From NCBI GenBank assembly GCA_011051855.1, contig DRKG01000435.1:1-6361 (forward strand): DNA of 6,361 bases. The letters are read 5' to 3'. Both the position numbers and the translations under genes were made by a program. The DNA is from a bacterium (GTDB taxonomy: Bacteria; Planctomycetota; UBA1135; UBA2386). Under the pieces are notes generated by a model. It saw nothing but the letters and a program-made list of their open reading frames with translations. It searched no databases and had not been told where the DNA came from. Of the stretch, positions 1-6,361 are shown in pieces. Each line of letters starts with the position of its first letter. The first letter of the stretch is position 1.

Positions 1-3
1 CCA

Positions 4-1599
4 TCATCCCTTCTTGAACCGCGAACTCGCCACCCACGCCTTCCACGCTTTCTCGAGTCGGCGGTAGTCGTCGTCGCCGAAGCCCCGGAACGCGGTCTCG
101 ACGGCGAGCTCGGCATCGCCTTCGACCAACACCACCTTGCGGTAGTCGTCGAGGATCTTCGCCCAGCGCGGTTCGAATCCGCGCGAGTCCTGGCCGCGGC
201 GCAAGAAGTCGATCATCGAGAAGGCCTGCGCGTAGTAGTAGGGCGCGTTACGACCGTAAAACCGCCGCCGGTCCCAGCGCACGATGTCCCTGAAGGGCAC
301 GTAGTCACCGTCGCGCACCATCTTCTGGCACGACTGGTAGCGCATCTTCGAACCGACGTATCGCCAGCCGCCGGTGCCCCAGCGAAACGAGCCGAAGTAG
401 TCGCCGTGGCCTTCGTCGAACCAGCGGTGCAGGGTCGCGTGCCGCTTTTCGCCCGGCGGATGGAAGTAGAAGTCGGCGTATTGGTGCCAACCTTCGTGGT
501 AGGTCACGGTCTCGGTCGCCCCCTTGCCCATCATGCGGTCGCCGCCGAGGAACACGACCAATTCCTTGCTCGCCGGCGAATACCAACCGACGACCCCAGG
601 CGGAGATTGCCCGTACTTGCGGAACTGTTCGTAGGTCGCACACAACCGAAACACCGAGTAGGGTCGCCTGCCGGTCTCGCTTGCCTCCGCAGCCCCCGCG
701 CTTGCCGGCGCGCCGGTGATCGGTCCACCACGCCCCGGGATCGTACCCGGATCGGGCATCACCGCCCGGCTTCCGGTGGCGTCAAGCGGGTACAACTCCA
801 TGTACAACGCCCGCATCTTCTCCAGACGCTCGGAATAGAACTTCGCCTGCCGGCGGGCCTTGGCGCGCTCCGCCGGCTTCTCGAAGTCCCACGAGTAGAG
901 CACGATGTAGTTGGGCTGCGTGAAGTAGTCCCAACCCTGCAGGCCATCGATGTTGGCCTTCGCCCGCGCCAACGCCTGCCTGCGTTCGGGGGAATCGGCG
1001 TAGCGATCCCGCTTGCGGTCTTCCTCGTCGTCGCCGACCTCGGCGCAGGCTTTGCCGCTGCGGATCATGCGCTTGATCAGGCTCGCCCACTTGCTCTTCG
1101 GCTTCTTCGGCTTGCGCTTCTCGAGCGGCATCTCGATGACCAGCGCGACCTCGCGATCGTCGAACTCGTAGACCGCCGCTTCGCAATAGGTCAGGTTGAC
1201 CAGCCCGCGGGTGCCGTCGACGACGTAGACCCAATGCCGATACGGCAACCGCCCACCGCGCCCCTTGCGCTGCTTGCCTTCGGTCAGGACCTCGACGCCC
1301 TTCTGACCCGAAAGCCATTCGCCGAACGACTGCTTGCCACGCGCCTTCTTCGGGAAGCAATAGACGTCGCAGTACCAGGCGTACTGCCCCTTGATCAGAT
1401 CGCCGACGTCCTTGGGCCTGAGCCGCGCACGGCGGTACCGGTCGGCCGAACCGAGCTTCATCGGCAGCCGCTCGAGACGACTCGGGGCATCGAACTGGAT
1501 GCCGCATTCGCGCACCACTTCGGTTCGCCAGTTCTGCGCGACACAGGTGCAGGCGAACGCCAGCACCAAGGACAGAGCGCGGATCGCAACGGTGTTCAT
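4..1599 (-). CDS. Exported HExxH zinc metallopeptidase-like protein (DUF1570-like)
   Basis: Predicted 531-residue secreted protein of unknown substrate. Residues 1-21 look like a Sec signal peptide (hydrophobic AIRALSLVLAFACTCVA, likely cut near Ala21). Residues 24-200 match nothing I recognise; they hold a CDVYC pair (Cys77, Cys81) and a lysine-rich stretch around 160-172. Residues 205-270 resemble the segment ahead of the catalytic part in DUF1570-type proteins (NYIVLYSWDFEKP, then a charged helix). A Pro/Gly/Ala-rich insert spans about 284-312. The putative zinc site is HEGWH (His368, Glu369, His372), with Glu396 in WFDEGHGDYF as third ligand 24 residues later, the gluzincin pattern; a helical tail follows. 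Peptidase activity is inferred from these residues. I chose the ATG at 1599 because it begins the signal peptide; the frame stays open to 1740, but that extension is Arg-rich, has no signal character and runs into the divergent gene. AGGG at 1609-1612, nine bases upstream, is a weak ribosome site. Confidence 0.8.
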   Translation of the reverse strand: MNTVAIRALSLVLAFACTCVAQNWRTEVVRECGIQFDAPSRLERLPMKLGSADRYRRARLRPKDVGDLIKGQYAWYCDVYCFPKKARGKQSFGEWLSGQKGVEVLTEGKQRKGRGGRLPYRHWVYVVDGTRGLVNLTYCEAAVYEFDDREVALVIEMPLEKRKPKKPKSKWASLIKRMIRSGKACAEVGDDEEDRKRDRYADSPERRQALARAKANIDGLQGWDYFTQPNYIVLYSWDFEKPAERAKARRQAKFYSERLEKMRALYMELYPLDATGSRAVMPDPGTIPGRGGPITGAPASAGAAEASETGRRPYSVFRLCATYEQFRKYGQSPPGVVGWYSPASKELVVFLGGDRMMGKGATETVTYHEGWHQYADFYFHPPGEKRHATLHRWFDEGHGDYFGSFRWGTGGWRYVGSKMRYQSCQKMVRDGDYVPFRDIVRWDRRRFYGRNAPYYYAQAFSMIDFLRRGQDSRGFEPRWAKILDDYRKVVLVEGDAELAVETAFRGFGDDDYRRLEKAWKAWVASSRFKKG

Positions 1600-1658
1600 C
1601 GTCAAGGGCCCTGCAACGTAACCTCGGCTTGCATGCGAACGGGTATGTTCTCGCCACC
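1600..1658. promoter_or_regulatory. Divergent intergenic spacer, candidate bidirectional promoter
   Basis: This 59-base spacer separates the two divergent start codons, so both promoters must lie in it or inside the opposite gene. Two -10-like hexamers are visible: TATGTT at 1644-1649 on the plus strand, and TACGTT on the minus strand (bases 1620 down to 1615). Neither has a convincing -35 box 16-18 bases upstream. If they are real, transcription would start around 1656 for the fucosidase, almost at its ATG, and around 1608 for the peptidase, giving near-leaderless or very short-leader messages. That fits the lack of a purine-rich ribosome site ahead of the fucosidase. The hexamers match the sigma-70 consensus only partly, so this is inference. 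Confidence 0.3.
1615..1649. repeat. Imperfect inverted repeat in the divergent spacer (possible operator)
   Basis: AACGTAACC at 1615-1623 pairs with GGGTATGTT at 1641-1649: seven of nine positions are complementary, one of the others is a G-T wobble, and 17 bases separate the arms. The centre, at 1632, nearly coincides with the perfect 6-base palindrome GCATGC at 1631-1636. The arms contain the -10-like hexamers of both divergent genes, so the symmetry may simply reflect two mirrored promoters, or a dimeric regulator could bind there. A match of this size can occur by chance. Confidence 0.25.
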
Positions 1659-3719
1659 ATGAGCCGGTCTCGTCACATTTCCCTTCCCGTCGTCCCCCTG
1701 CTGCCGCTCGCACTCGCCTTCGCAGGCGCGTGCACGGCACCCGGCCCCGCGACGCCGATGCCGCCGCGCAGCCAAGACGAACGCATGGCCTGGTGGCGCG
1801 ACGCGCGCTTCGGCATGTTCATCCACTGGGGGCTCTACGCGATCCCCGCCGGCAAGTGGAACGACCACGGCGACCACGGCGAGTGGATCCGCACCACCGC
1901 GAAGATCCCGCGCGAGGTCTACGCGCGATTCCAGCCGCAATGGCAGCCGGAGCAGTTCGACGCCGATCAGTGGGCCCGCCTGGCAAAGGCCGCCGGCATG
2001 AAATACGTCGTGATCACCGCCAAGCACCACGACGGCTTCTGCCTGTTCGACAGTGCGTTCACCGACTGGGACGTCGGCAATACGCCCGACGGCCGCGACA
2101 TCCTGCGTGAACTCAGCGCCGCCTGCCGGCGACACGGGCTGAAGTTCTGCACCTACTACTCGATCATGGACTGGCACCACCCGGACTACCTGCCGCGCCG
2201 CGGCTGGGAAGCCGATCGCTCGACCGAGGAGGCCGACTTCGACCGCTACGAACGCTACCTGCACGCGCAGGTCACGGAGTTGATCACGCGCTACCGGCCG
2301 GCGGTGATGTGGTTCGACGGCGAATGGGAGAAGACCTGGACGCACGCGCGCGGTCTGCGGCTGTTCGAGCTGTGCCGCCGACTCGCACCCGAAATGATCG
2401 TCAACAATCGCGTCGACGTGCACCGGCGCGGCATGCAGGGCTTCTCCGGCAGCCGCGAAGCGGTCGGCGACTTCGACACACCCGAACAGGAAATCCCGGC
2501 CACCGGCCTGCCCGGCGTCGACTGGGAATCGTGCATGACGATGAACCGCCACTGGGGCTGGAACGCGCAGGACCGGCAATGGAAGTCGCCCAAGGTGCTG
2601 GTGCGCAATCTGATCGACATCGCCAGCAAAGGCGGCAACTACCTGCTCAACGTCGGACCGCGCGCCGACGGCACGTTCCCACCGCGGGCGGTCGAGCGCC
2701 TGGAGACGATCGCGCGCTGGATGCGCCGCAACGGCGAATCGATCCACGGCACCACGGCCAGCCGATTCGACCGCCTCGACTTCGGCCGCTGCACCGTCCG
2801 GGCCGACGACGACACGTCGACGCTGTATCTGCACTTGTTCGACTGGGGCGAAGGCATGCTGAAGCTGCCGGGATTGGCCAACGAGATCCTGCGCGCCTAT
2901 GAACTGCCCTATCCCGAGCGCGAACTGCCGTTCGGGCGCACGCGGGACGGCGTGCCCTTCGTGCTGCCGCCGCAGGAACGCGACGACCTCGCGACCGTCG
3001 TGGCCGTCGAGGTGCGCGGGCGACCGATCGTGCGCAAGGCGCCGGAGATCACTGCCGAGTCCGAGACGTTCGTAAACTCGCTGCGCGTGCACCTGGCGAC
3101 CACCGACCCCGAGGCCGTGGTGCGCTACACGCTCGACGGCAGCGAACCGACGCGTACCTCCCCCAGCGCTGACGACGTCGTGCAGATCACCGACCGTTGC
3201 ACCGTCTCCGCCGCCCTGTTCGTCGCCGGCAAGCGGGTCACGCCGGTGACCCGGCGTGCGTTCGCGAAGGTCTCGCCACTGCCACCGGTCAAGGCGCTGG
3301 CCCGCGGCCCCGGCCTCGAACGGACGCGCGCATCCGTCGACTGGCGGCGCATTCCCGACACCCGCGAAGTCTTCGACCAGCCGGCTACCGTCGTCGAACG
3401 CATCGACCTGCCCACAGCCATCGGCGAACACGTCGCCCTGCGCTTCCGCGGCTTTCTCGACGTGGCCACCGACGAACTGTACCGCTTCGCACTCACCAGC
3501 GACGACGGCAGCAAACTGTGGATCGACGGCCAACTCGTCGTCGACAACGACGGTCTGCACGGCGCCACCGAGGTGATCGGCGAAGCGGCACTGGCCCGCG
3601 GCCTGCACCAGGTCGAACTCGTCTGGTTCAACCGCACCGGCGGCGCGGAACTCGCACTGCATTGGGCGCTGCCCGGCGAAGCCTTCACCGAGGTTCCGAA
3701 CGATCGCTGGCGGCACTGA
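1659..3719 (+). CDS. Alpha-L-fucosidase, GH29, lipoprotein with chitobiase-C-like and PA14 modules
   Basis: Retaining glycosidase expected to release terminal alpha-L-fucose from glycans (686 residues). Residues 1-24 form a signal peptide ending FAGA before Cys25, an acceptable but non-canonical lipobox, so it is probably membrane-anchored. The GH29 barrel covers about 38-360: RFGMFIHWG (47-58 region; His56 is a likely fucose-binding His), AKHHDGF (His123, His124), YYSIMDWHHPDY (166-177), VMWFDG with Asp220 as likely nucleophile, NNR (249-251), and the family signature GGNYLLNVGPRADG (325-338). The acid/base is not certain; Glu276, Glu278 (TPEQE) or Glu290 (WES) are candidates. A beta-sandwich follows to about 455. 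Residues 462-536 resemble the chitobiase C-terminal / FN3-associated fold (YTLDGSEPT at 490-498), and about 555-680 a PA14 module (RFALTSDDGSKLWIDGQ, then VELVWFNRTGGAELALHW), probably for carbohydrate binding. I chose the ATG at 1659 over the TTG at 1629 because the signal peptide starts there. No Shine-Dalgarno motif is visible. Confidence 0.95.
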   Translation: MSRSRHISLPVVPLLPLALAFAGACTAPGPATPMPPRSQDERMAWWRDARFGMFIHWGLYAIPAGKWNDHGDHGEWIRTTAKIPREVYARFQPQWQPEQFDADQWARLAKAAGMKYVVITAKHHDGFCLFDSAFTDWDVGNTPDGRDILRELSAACRRHGLKFCTYYSIMDWHHPDYLPRRGWEADRSTEEADFDRYERYLHAQVTELITRYRPAVMWFDGEWEKTWTHARGLRLFELCRRLAPEMIVNNRVDVHRRGMQGFSGSREAVGDFDTPEQEIPATGLPGVDWESCMTMNRHWGWNAQDRQWKSPKVLVRNLIDIASKGGNYLLNVGPRADGTFPPRAVERLETIARWMRRNGESIHGTTASRFDRLDFGRCTVRADDDTSTLYLHLFDWGEGMLKLPGLANEILRAYELPYPERELPFGRTRDGVPFVLPPQERDDLATVVAVEVRGRPIVRKAPEITAESETFVNSLRVHLATTDPEAVVRYTLDGSEPTRTSPSADDVVQITDRCTVSAALFVAGKRVTPVTRRAFAKVSPLPPVKALARGPGLERTRASVDWRRIPDTREVFDQPATVVERIDLPTAIGEHVALRFRGFLDVATDELYRFALTSDDGSKLWIDGQLVVDNDGLHGATEVIGEAALARGLHQVELVWFNRTGGAELALHWALPGEAFTEVPNDRWRH

Positions 3720-3742
3720 CTACCGCCGGCGCGTCCCGGCAG
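3720..3742. other. Convergent intergenic gap, no clear terminator
   Basis: Only 23 bases separate the fucosidase stop (TGA, ending at 3719) from the stop of the opposing VWA gene (TAG, 3743-3745 on the minus strand). GCCGG (3725-3729) can pair with CCGGC (3736-3740) around a six-base loop, but the stem is short and no T-tract follows on either strand, so it does not qualify as an intrinsic terminator. The nonamer CTACCGCCG occurs at 3720-3728 and again at 3743-3751, where it includes the stop codon of the VWA gene. Confidence 0.5.
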
Positions 3743-6361
3743 CTACCGCCGCCCCCGTCGGCGGGCGCGTTCGAGTGCCGCGAGCAGATCCCGATCGTCG
3801 GGTTCGCCGTCCGTCTCCGCTGCACCCGTGGTCGTCGTCGGCGCCGCGACCACACCCTCGCGCACGCGGCCTCGACCACGGCGCGGCACGAACACCCGAA
3901 GCCGCCGCAGCGCGATCTCGCCCACGAACAGCAACAGAGCCGCGATCGCACACCACGCCGTCAAGTCGCGCCGCCCGAGACTCCGGCGCGGGCCGGCGAG
4001 CAGCTCCGAAATGCTCGGCGACACCTTGCCCGACGTGCGCATCGCGAGGTGACGCAGCGTGCGTTCCCCGCTGCGTGGATCAGGCTGCAGAGCCCATTCG
4101 GCGGAGTAGGGGCGGCACATCGGCGGCAGGCGCACGGTCTCACCGGCGACCTGCACGGCGGCGCGGTGCACGCCTGCCATACGCAACGGAGCGCGCAGTT
4201 CCACCTGGCCGGGAGCGAGATGCTCGACGGTCAGCGCGAGTTCGTCGCCGTTCGGCAACCGGCAACGGCCGCGCACGTCCGCGAGCATCGGCGCCTGCTC
4301 GGCGGCGACCTCGAGCCGATAGACGGCGACGTCACCGTCGCGGTGGGCATCGACGAACAACCCGTGCGGCGGCGCGCCGCACAGCCACCGCACCAGCGTC
4401 GCGAAGAACGCGCCGTAGCCGTCCCATGCCGCCCATTCACCGCTGAGCACGCCGTCGGCCTCACCGAGGAACGCCGCGGCGCGGCCGAGCCCGACCTGCC
4501 AGTGCGCGAGCAACGGCCCGCCCTGCTCGCCGATCGCTTCGAGGTCCATCTCGGCGCGATCGCGCAACCACGCGACCGTGTAGCCGCCGAGCGCCGGCAC
4601 TTCGGCAGGCAGCTCGCCGAGCAGTCCCAGCGGCGGCAACACCCGCGCGCGCACCGGCTCTTCGACGATCGACGAACGCGCCACCTGGATCGTCTCCTGC
4701 GCGAATACGCGCGGCAACTCGGTCGCATCGGCGACGAACTGGCAGCGGCCTTCGCCGAGCCTGGCGATGCGCTGCAGCAACGGCGCATCGGGATCCCGTT
4801 CGCTGCCGAGGCCGATGACCGAAACGGTGAACCCGTCCCGCACCAGTTCGGGCAACAGCGCTTCGTAGTCCCCCGGTTCCTCGGCATCGCTGGCGTCGGC
4901 GAACAGCACGATGTGCCGATGCTGCTGCGGGGCGTCCCACAGTTGCTCGACCGCCGCCTGCAACGCGGCGCCGATGTAGATGCCACCGCCGCCGGGCTCG
5001 ATCGCGCCCACGACGCCGCCGAGCTGCCGCCCGTCGTCGACCGGCTGGCGAGCGACTACGACGTGCGCGTCGGTGTCGACGGCGAGCACCGACACTTCGT
5101 CGATCGGCGACAGCAGTTCGATCGCGCTGGCGGCACCGCGGTTGGCCAGCTCCATCTTGCTGAGGCCGCCGGCCGAAGCCCGCATCGAGCCGGAGCGGTC
5201 GAGCGCGATCGCCATCGCCAGACCGAACCGGCGCTGCTCCTCGCGGATCTCCATGCTGATCGGCAGCACGTCCTCGATCGGCGACTGGTAGTAGCCGCCG
5301 ACGCCGTAGCTGCGATAGCCGCCGGTCATCAACAGGCCGCCACCGAGGTCGCGCACCCAGGTGGCGAGATCGCGCATCGCGCCGACCGGCAGCGATACCG
5401 CCGGCACGTCTTCGATCACCACCGCAGCGAAGCCGTCGAGTTCGCCCAGGGTCAGAGGAGCCGCACCCGGGGCGCGCACGACGATCTCGAAGCCGGTCTG
5501 CGCGAGCGAGCCGGTGAGCCGATCCGCGCGGCCAGCCGGCGTCACGCACAACACGCGCGTGCGCGCGATCCCGCGCACGACTGCGAGGCCGCGATCGTTG
5601 CGCGGCGCCCGATCACCCGGAGCCGACACTTCGAGCGCGAGCCGGTGTTCGCCCGGCGTGCGCAGCGTGTGCTGCAACTGCAGTTCGTTGCGGCCACTGC
5701 GCAGCTCGACCGTGCCAGTGCGCACGACCTCACCATCCGCCAGCATGCGCCACGGCGCGACGACGGCGGCAGTGCTCAGCACGGTGGCAGTGACCGCGAA
5801 CGGCGCATCGATCGGCGATTCCGCCGGCACCCGCAATGCGTGCACGGCCGTGTCGCGCGGCAGCGAACGCACCACCGGCCGTACGTCGATGCGGATGCCG
5901 CGCCGCAGCGCACGCCGCGCGACCGCCTCGGCAGCGGCTGCGGGCACTTCACCGTCGCTCCAGACGAGGAACGTCGCCTGCCGCCCGGCCTCGACCAGAC
6001 CGAGCGCCGTCGCGAGCCCGGCAGCGAGGTCGCTGCCGTCGGGATCGACCGCCGCCAGGTCGTCGGGCCAGCGCAATACCGCGTCGGGGTGTGCGACCAC
6101 CATCGCTTCACGCCCGAACGCGACCACGCCGATGCGGTCGCCCGGCGACAGCGCAGCAGCCACTTCTTCGGCCAGCTCCCGCGCCAGGGCGAGATGGCCG
6201 GCGGGCATCGAGCGCGAACGATCGATGACGAATACGAAGTCGCGACCATCGGCGGTGCTTCCAAACGAAGGCTCGGCCAACAACGCGGTGAGCAGCACCA
6301 GCACCGCGACGCGCACGACCCCGAGCAGCGGTCGGGGCCACAGGCGGCCGCGCAGCACCAG
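3743..6361 (-). CDS. Membrane-anchored VWA / GATase-like / VWA protein (5' partial)
   Basis: C-terminal 872 codons of a large membrane protein; the frame is still open at the window edge, so the true start and probably more N-terminal membrane sequence are missing. Residue numbers count from the GTG at 6358. Order: a membrane helix (about 11-33); VWA 1 (about 39-165) with MIDAS DRSRS (Asp46, Ser48, Ser50) and WSDGE; an Ig-like beta region (about 173-260); a class-I-glutamine-amidotransferase-like fold (about 265-370; VVIEDVPA, GGGLLMTGGYRSYGVGGY) with no catalytic Cys at the usual place; VWA 2 (about 378-555) with DRSGS (387-391); a beta-rich region holding GRAAAFLGEADG; a membrane helix (about 798-817); and an Arg-rich tail of about 55 residues. 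Most of it should be periplasmic, tail inside. This layout recurs in Planctomycetota and other bacteria and is related to BatA-type proteins; function unknown. It is not co-transcribed with the fucosidase; partners probably lie to the right. Confidence 0.9.
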   Translation of the reverse strand: MVLRGRLWPRPLLGVVRVAVLVLLTALLAEPSFGSTADGRDFVFVIDRSRSMPAGHLALARELAEEVAAALSPGDRIGVVAFGREAMVVAHPDAVLRWPDDLAAVDPDGSDLAAGLATALGLVEAGRQATFLVWSDGEVPAAAAEAVARRALRRGIRIDVRPVVRSLPRDTAVHALRVPAESPIDAPFAVTATVLSTAAVVAPWRMLADGEVVRTGTVELRSGRNELQLQHTLRTPGEHRLALEVSAPGDRAPRNDRGLAVVRGIARTRVLCVTPAGRADRLTGSLAQTGFEIVVRAPGAAPLTLGELDGFAAVVIEDVPAVSLPVGAMRDLATWVRDLGGGLLMTGGYRSYGVGGYYQSPIEDVLPISMEIREEQRRFGLAMAIALDRSGSMRASAGGLSKMELANRGAASAIELLSPIDEVSVLAVDTDAHVVVARQPVDDGRQLGGVVGAIEPGGGGIYIGAALQAAVEQLWDAPQQHRHIVLFADASDAEEPGDYEALLPELVRDGFTVSVIGLGSERDPDAPLLQRIARLGEGRCQFVADATELPRVFAQETIQVARSSIVEEPVRARVLPPLGLLGELPAEVPALGGYTVAWLRDRAEMDLEAIGEQGGPLLAHWQVGLGRAAAFLGEADGVLSGEWAAWDGYGAFFATLVRWLCGAPPHGLFVDAHRDGDVAVYRLEVAAEQAPMLADVRGRCRLPNGDELALTVEHLAPGQVELRAPLRMAGVHRAAVQVAGETVRLPPMCRPYSAEWALQPDPRSGERTLRHLAMRTSGKVSPSISELLAGPRRSLGRRDLTAWCAIAALLLFVGEIALRRLRVFVPRRGRGRVREGVVAAPTTTTGAAETDGEPDDRDLLAALERARRRGRR

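Noticed and set aside
1629..1658. TTG start for the fucosidase ten codons upstream
   Set aside because: It would put extra residues ahead of a well-formed signal peptide and has no better ribosome site than the ATG at 1659.
1653..1661. GCCACCATG, a Kozak-like context at the fucosidase start
   Set aside because: The genes are bacterial in type, intronless and densely packed; in GC-rich DNA this string is a coincidence.
406..1662. A 418-codon plus-strand open frame opposite the peptidase
   Set aside because: Same in-register antisense effect; its product is rich in Arg, Leu and Ala with no recognisable domain, and the minus strand carries the HExxH motif and signal peptide.
1600..1740. N-terminal extension of the peptidase by 47 residues to 1740
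   Set aside because: The extension is Arg- and Gly-rich, has no signal character, overlaps the start of the fucosidase, and would bury a good signal peptide internally.
1602..3716. A 704-codon open frame antisense to the whole fucosidase gene
   Set aside because: It lies in codon register with the fucosidase, so antisense stops arise only from the sense codons TTA, CTA and TCA, which are rare in GC-rich genes. Its product is compositionally biased and shows no family motif, while the plus strand encodes a clear GH29 enzyme.
3725..3740. GCCGG/CCGGC hairpin as an intrinsic terminator
   Set aside because: The stem is five base pairs with no following T-run on either strand, and such stems are common at this base composition.
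3775..4446. A 223-codon plus-strand open frame opposite the VWA gene
   Set aside because: Its product is dominated by Arg, Ala and Pro, typical of a GC-rich shadow frame, and the minus-strand frame here encodes the membrane helix and tail of the VWA protein.

Overview
The window is gene-dense, very GC-rich bacterial DNA. It holds three protein-coding genes and almost no non-coding sequence. I see no RNA gene, mobile element, CRISPR array or long repeat. The gene content best fits a Planctomycetota-type bacterium, or a similar GC-rich heterotroph that degrades glycans: an exported zinc-type peptidase with a DUF1570-like layout, a lipoprotein alpha-L-fucosidase carrying accessory domains, and a large membrane-anchored protein combining two VWA domains with a glutamine-amidotransferase-like domain. 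This taxonomic guess rests on protein architecture and base composition only.

Layout from left to right: (1) positions 4-1599, minus strand, an exported HExxH metallopeptidase-like protein of 531 residues. (2) A 59-base spacer at 1600-1658 between two divergent start codons, with an imperfect inverted repeat and mirrored -10-like hexamers. (3) Positions 1659-3719, plus strand, a 686-residue GH29 alpha-L-fucosidase with a lipoprotein-like signal, a chitobiase C-terminal-like (FN3-associated) module and a PA14 module. (4) A 23-base convergent gap at 3720-3742. (5) Positions 3743-6361, minus strand, the C-terminal 872 residues of a VWA / GATase-like / VWA membrane protein whose 5' end lies outside the window.

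The fucosidase probably works at the cell surface or in the periplasm, removing terminal fucose from algal or mucin-like glycans. The peptidase divides from the same spacer and is also exported, so the two might be co-regulated and act on one fucosylated glycoprotein substrate, but the sequence shows only the shared spacer. The VWA protein is convergent with the fucosidase and looks like an independent unit belonging to an operon to the right. I found no strong evidence for a previously undescribed system. The most checkable oddities are the spacer dyad with possible near-leaderless transcripts, the low-complexity insert in the peptidase, and the atypical MIDAS residues of the VWA protein.
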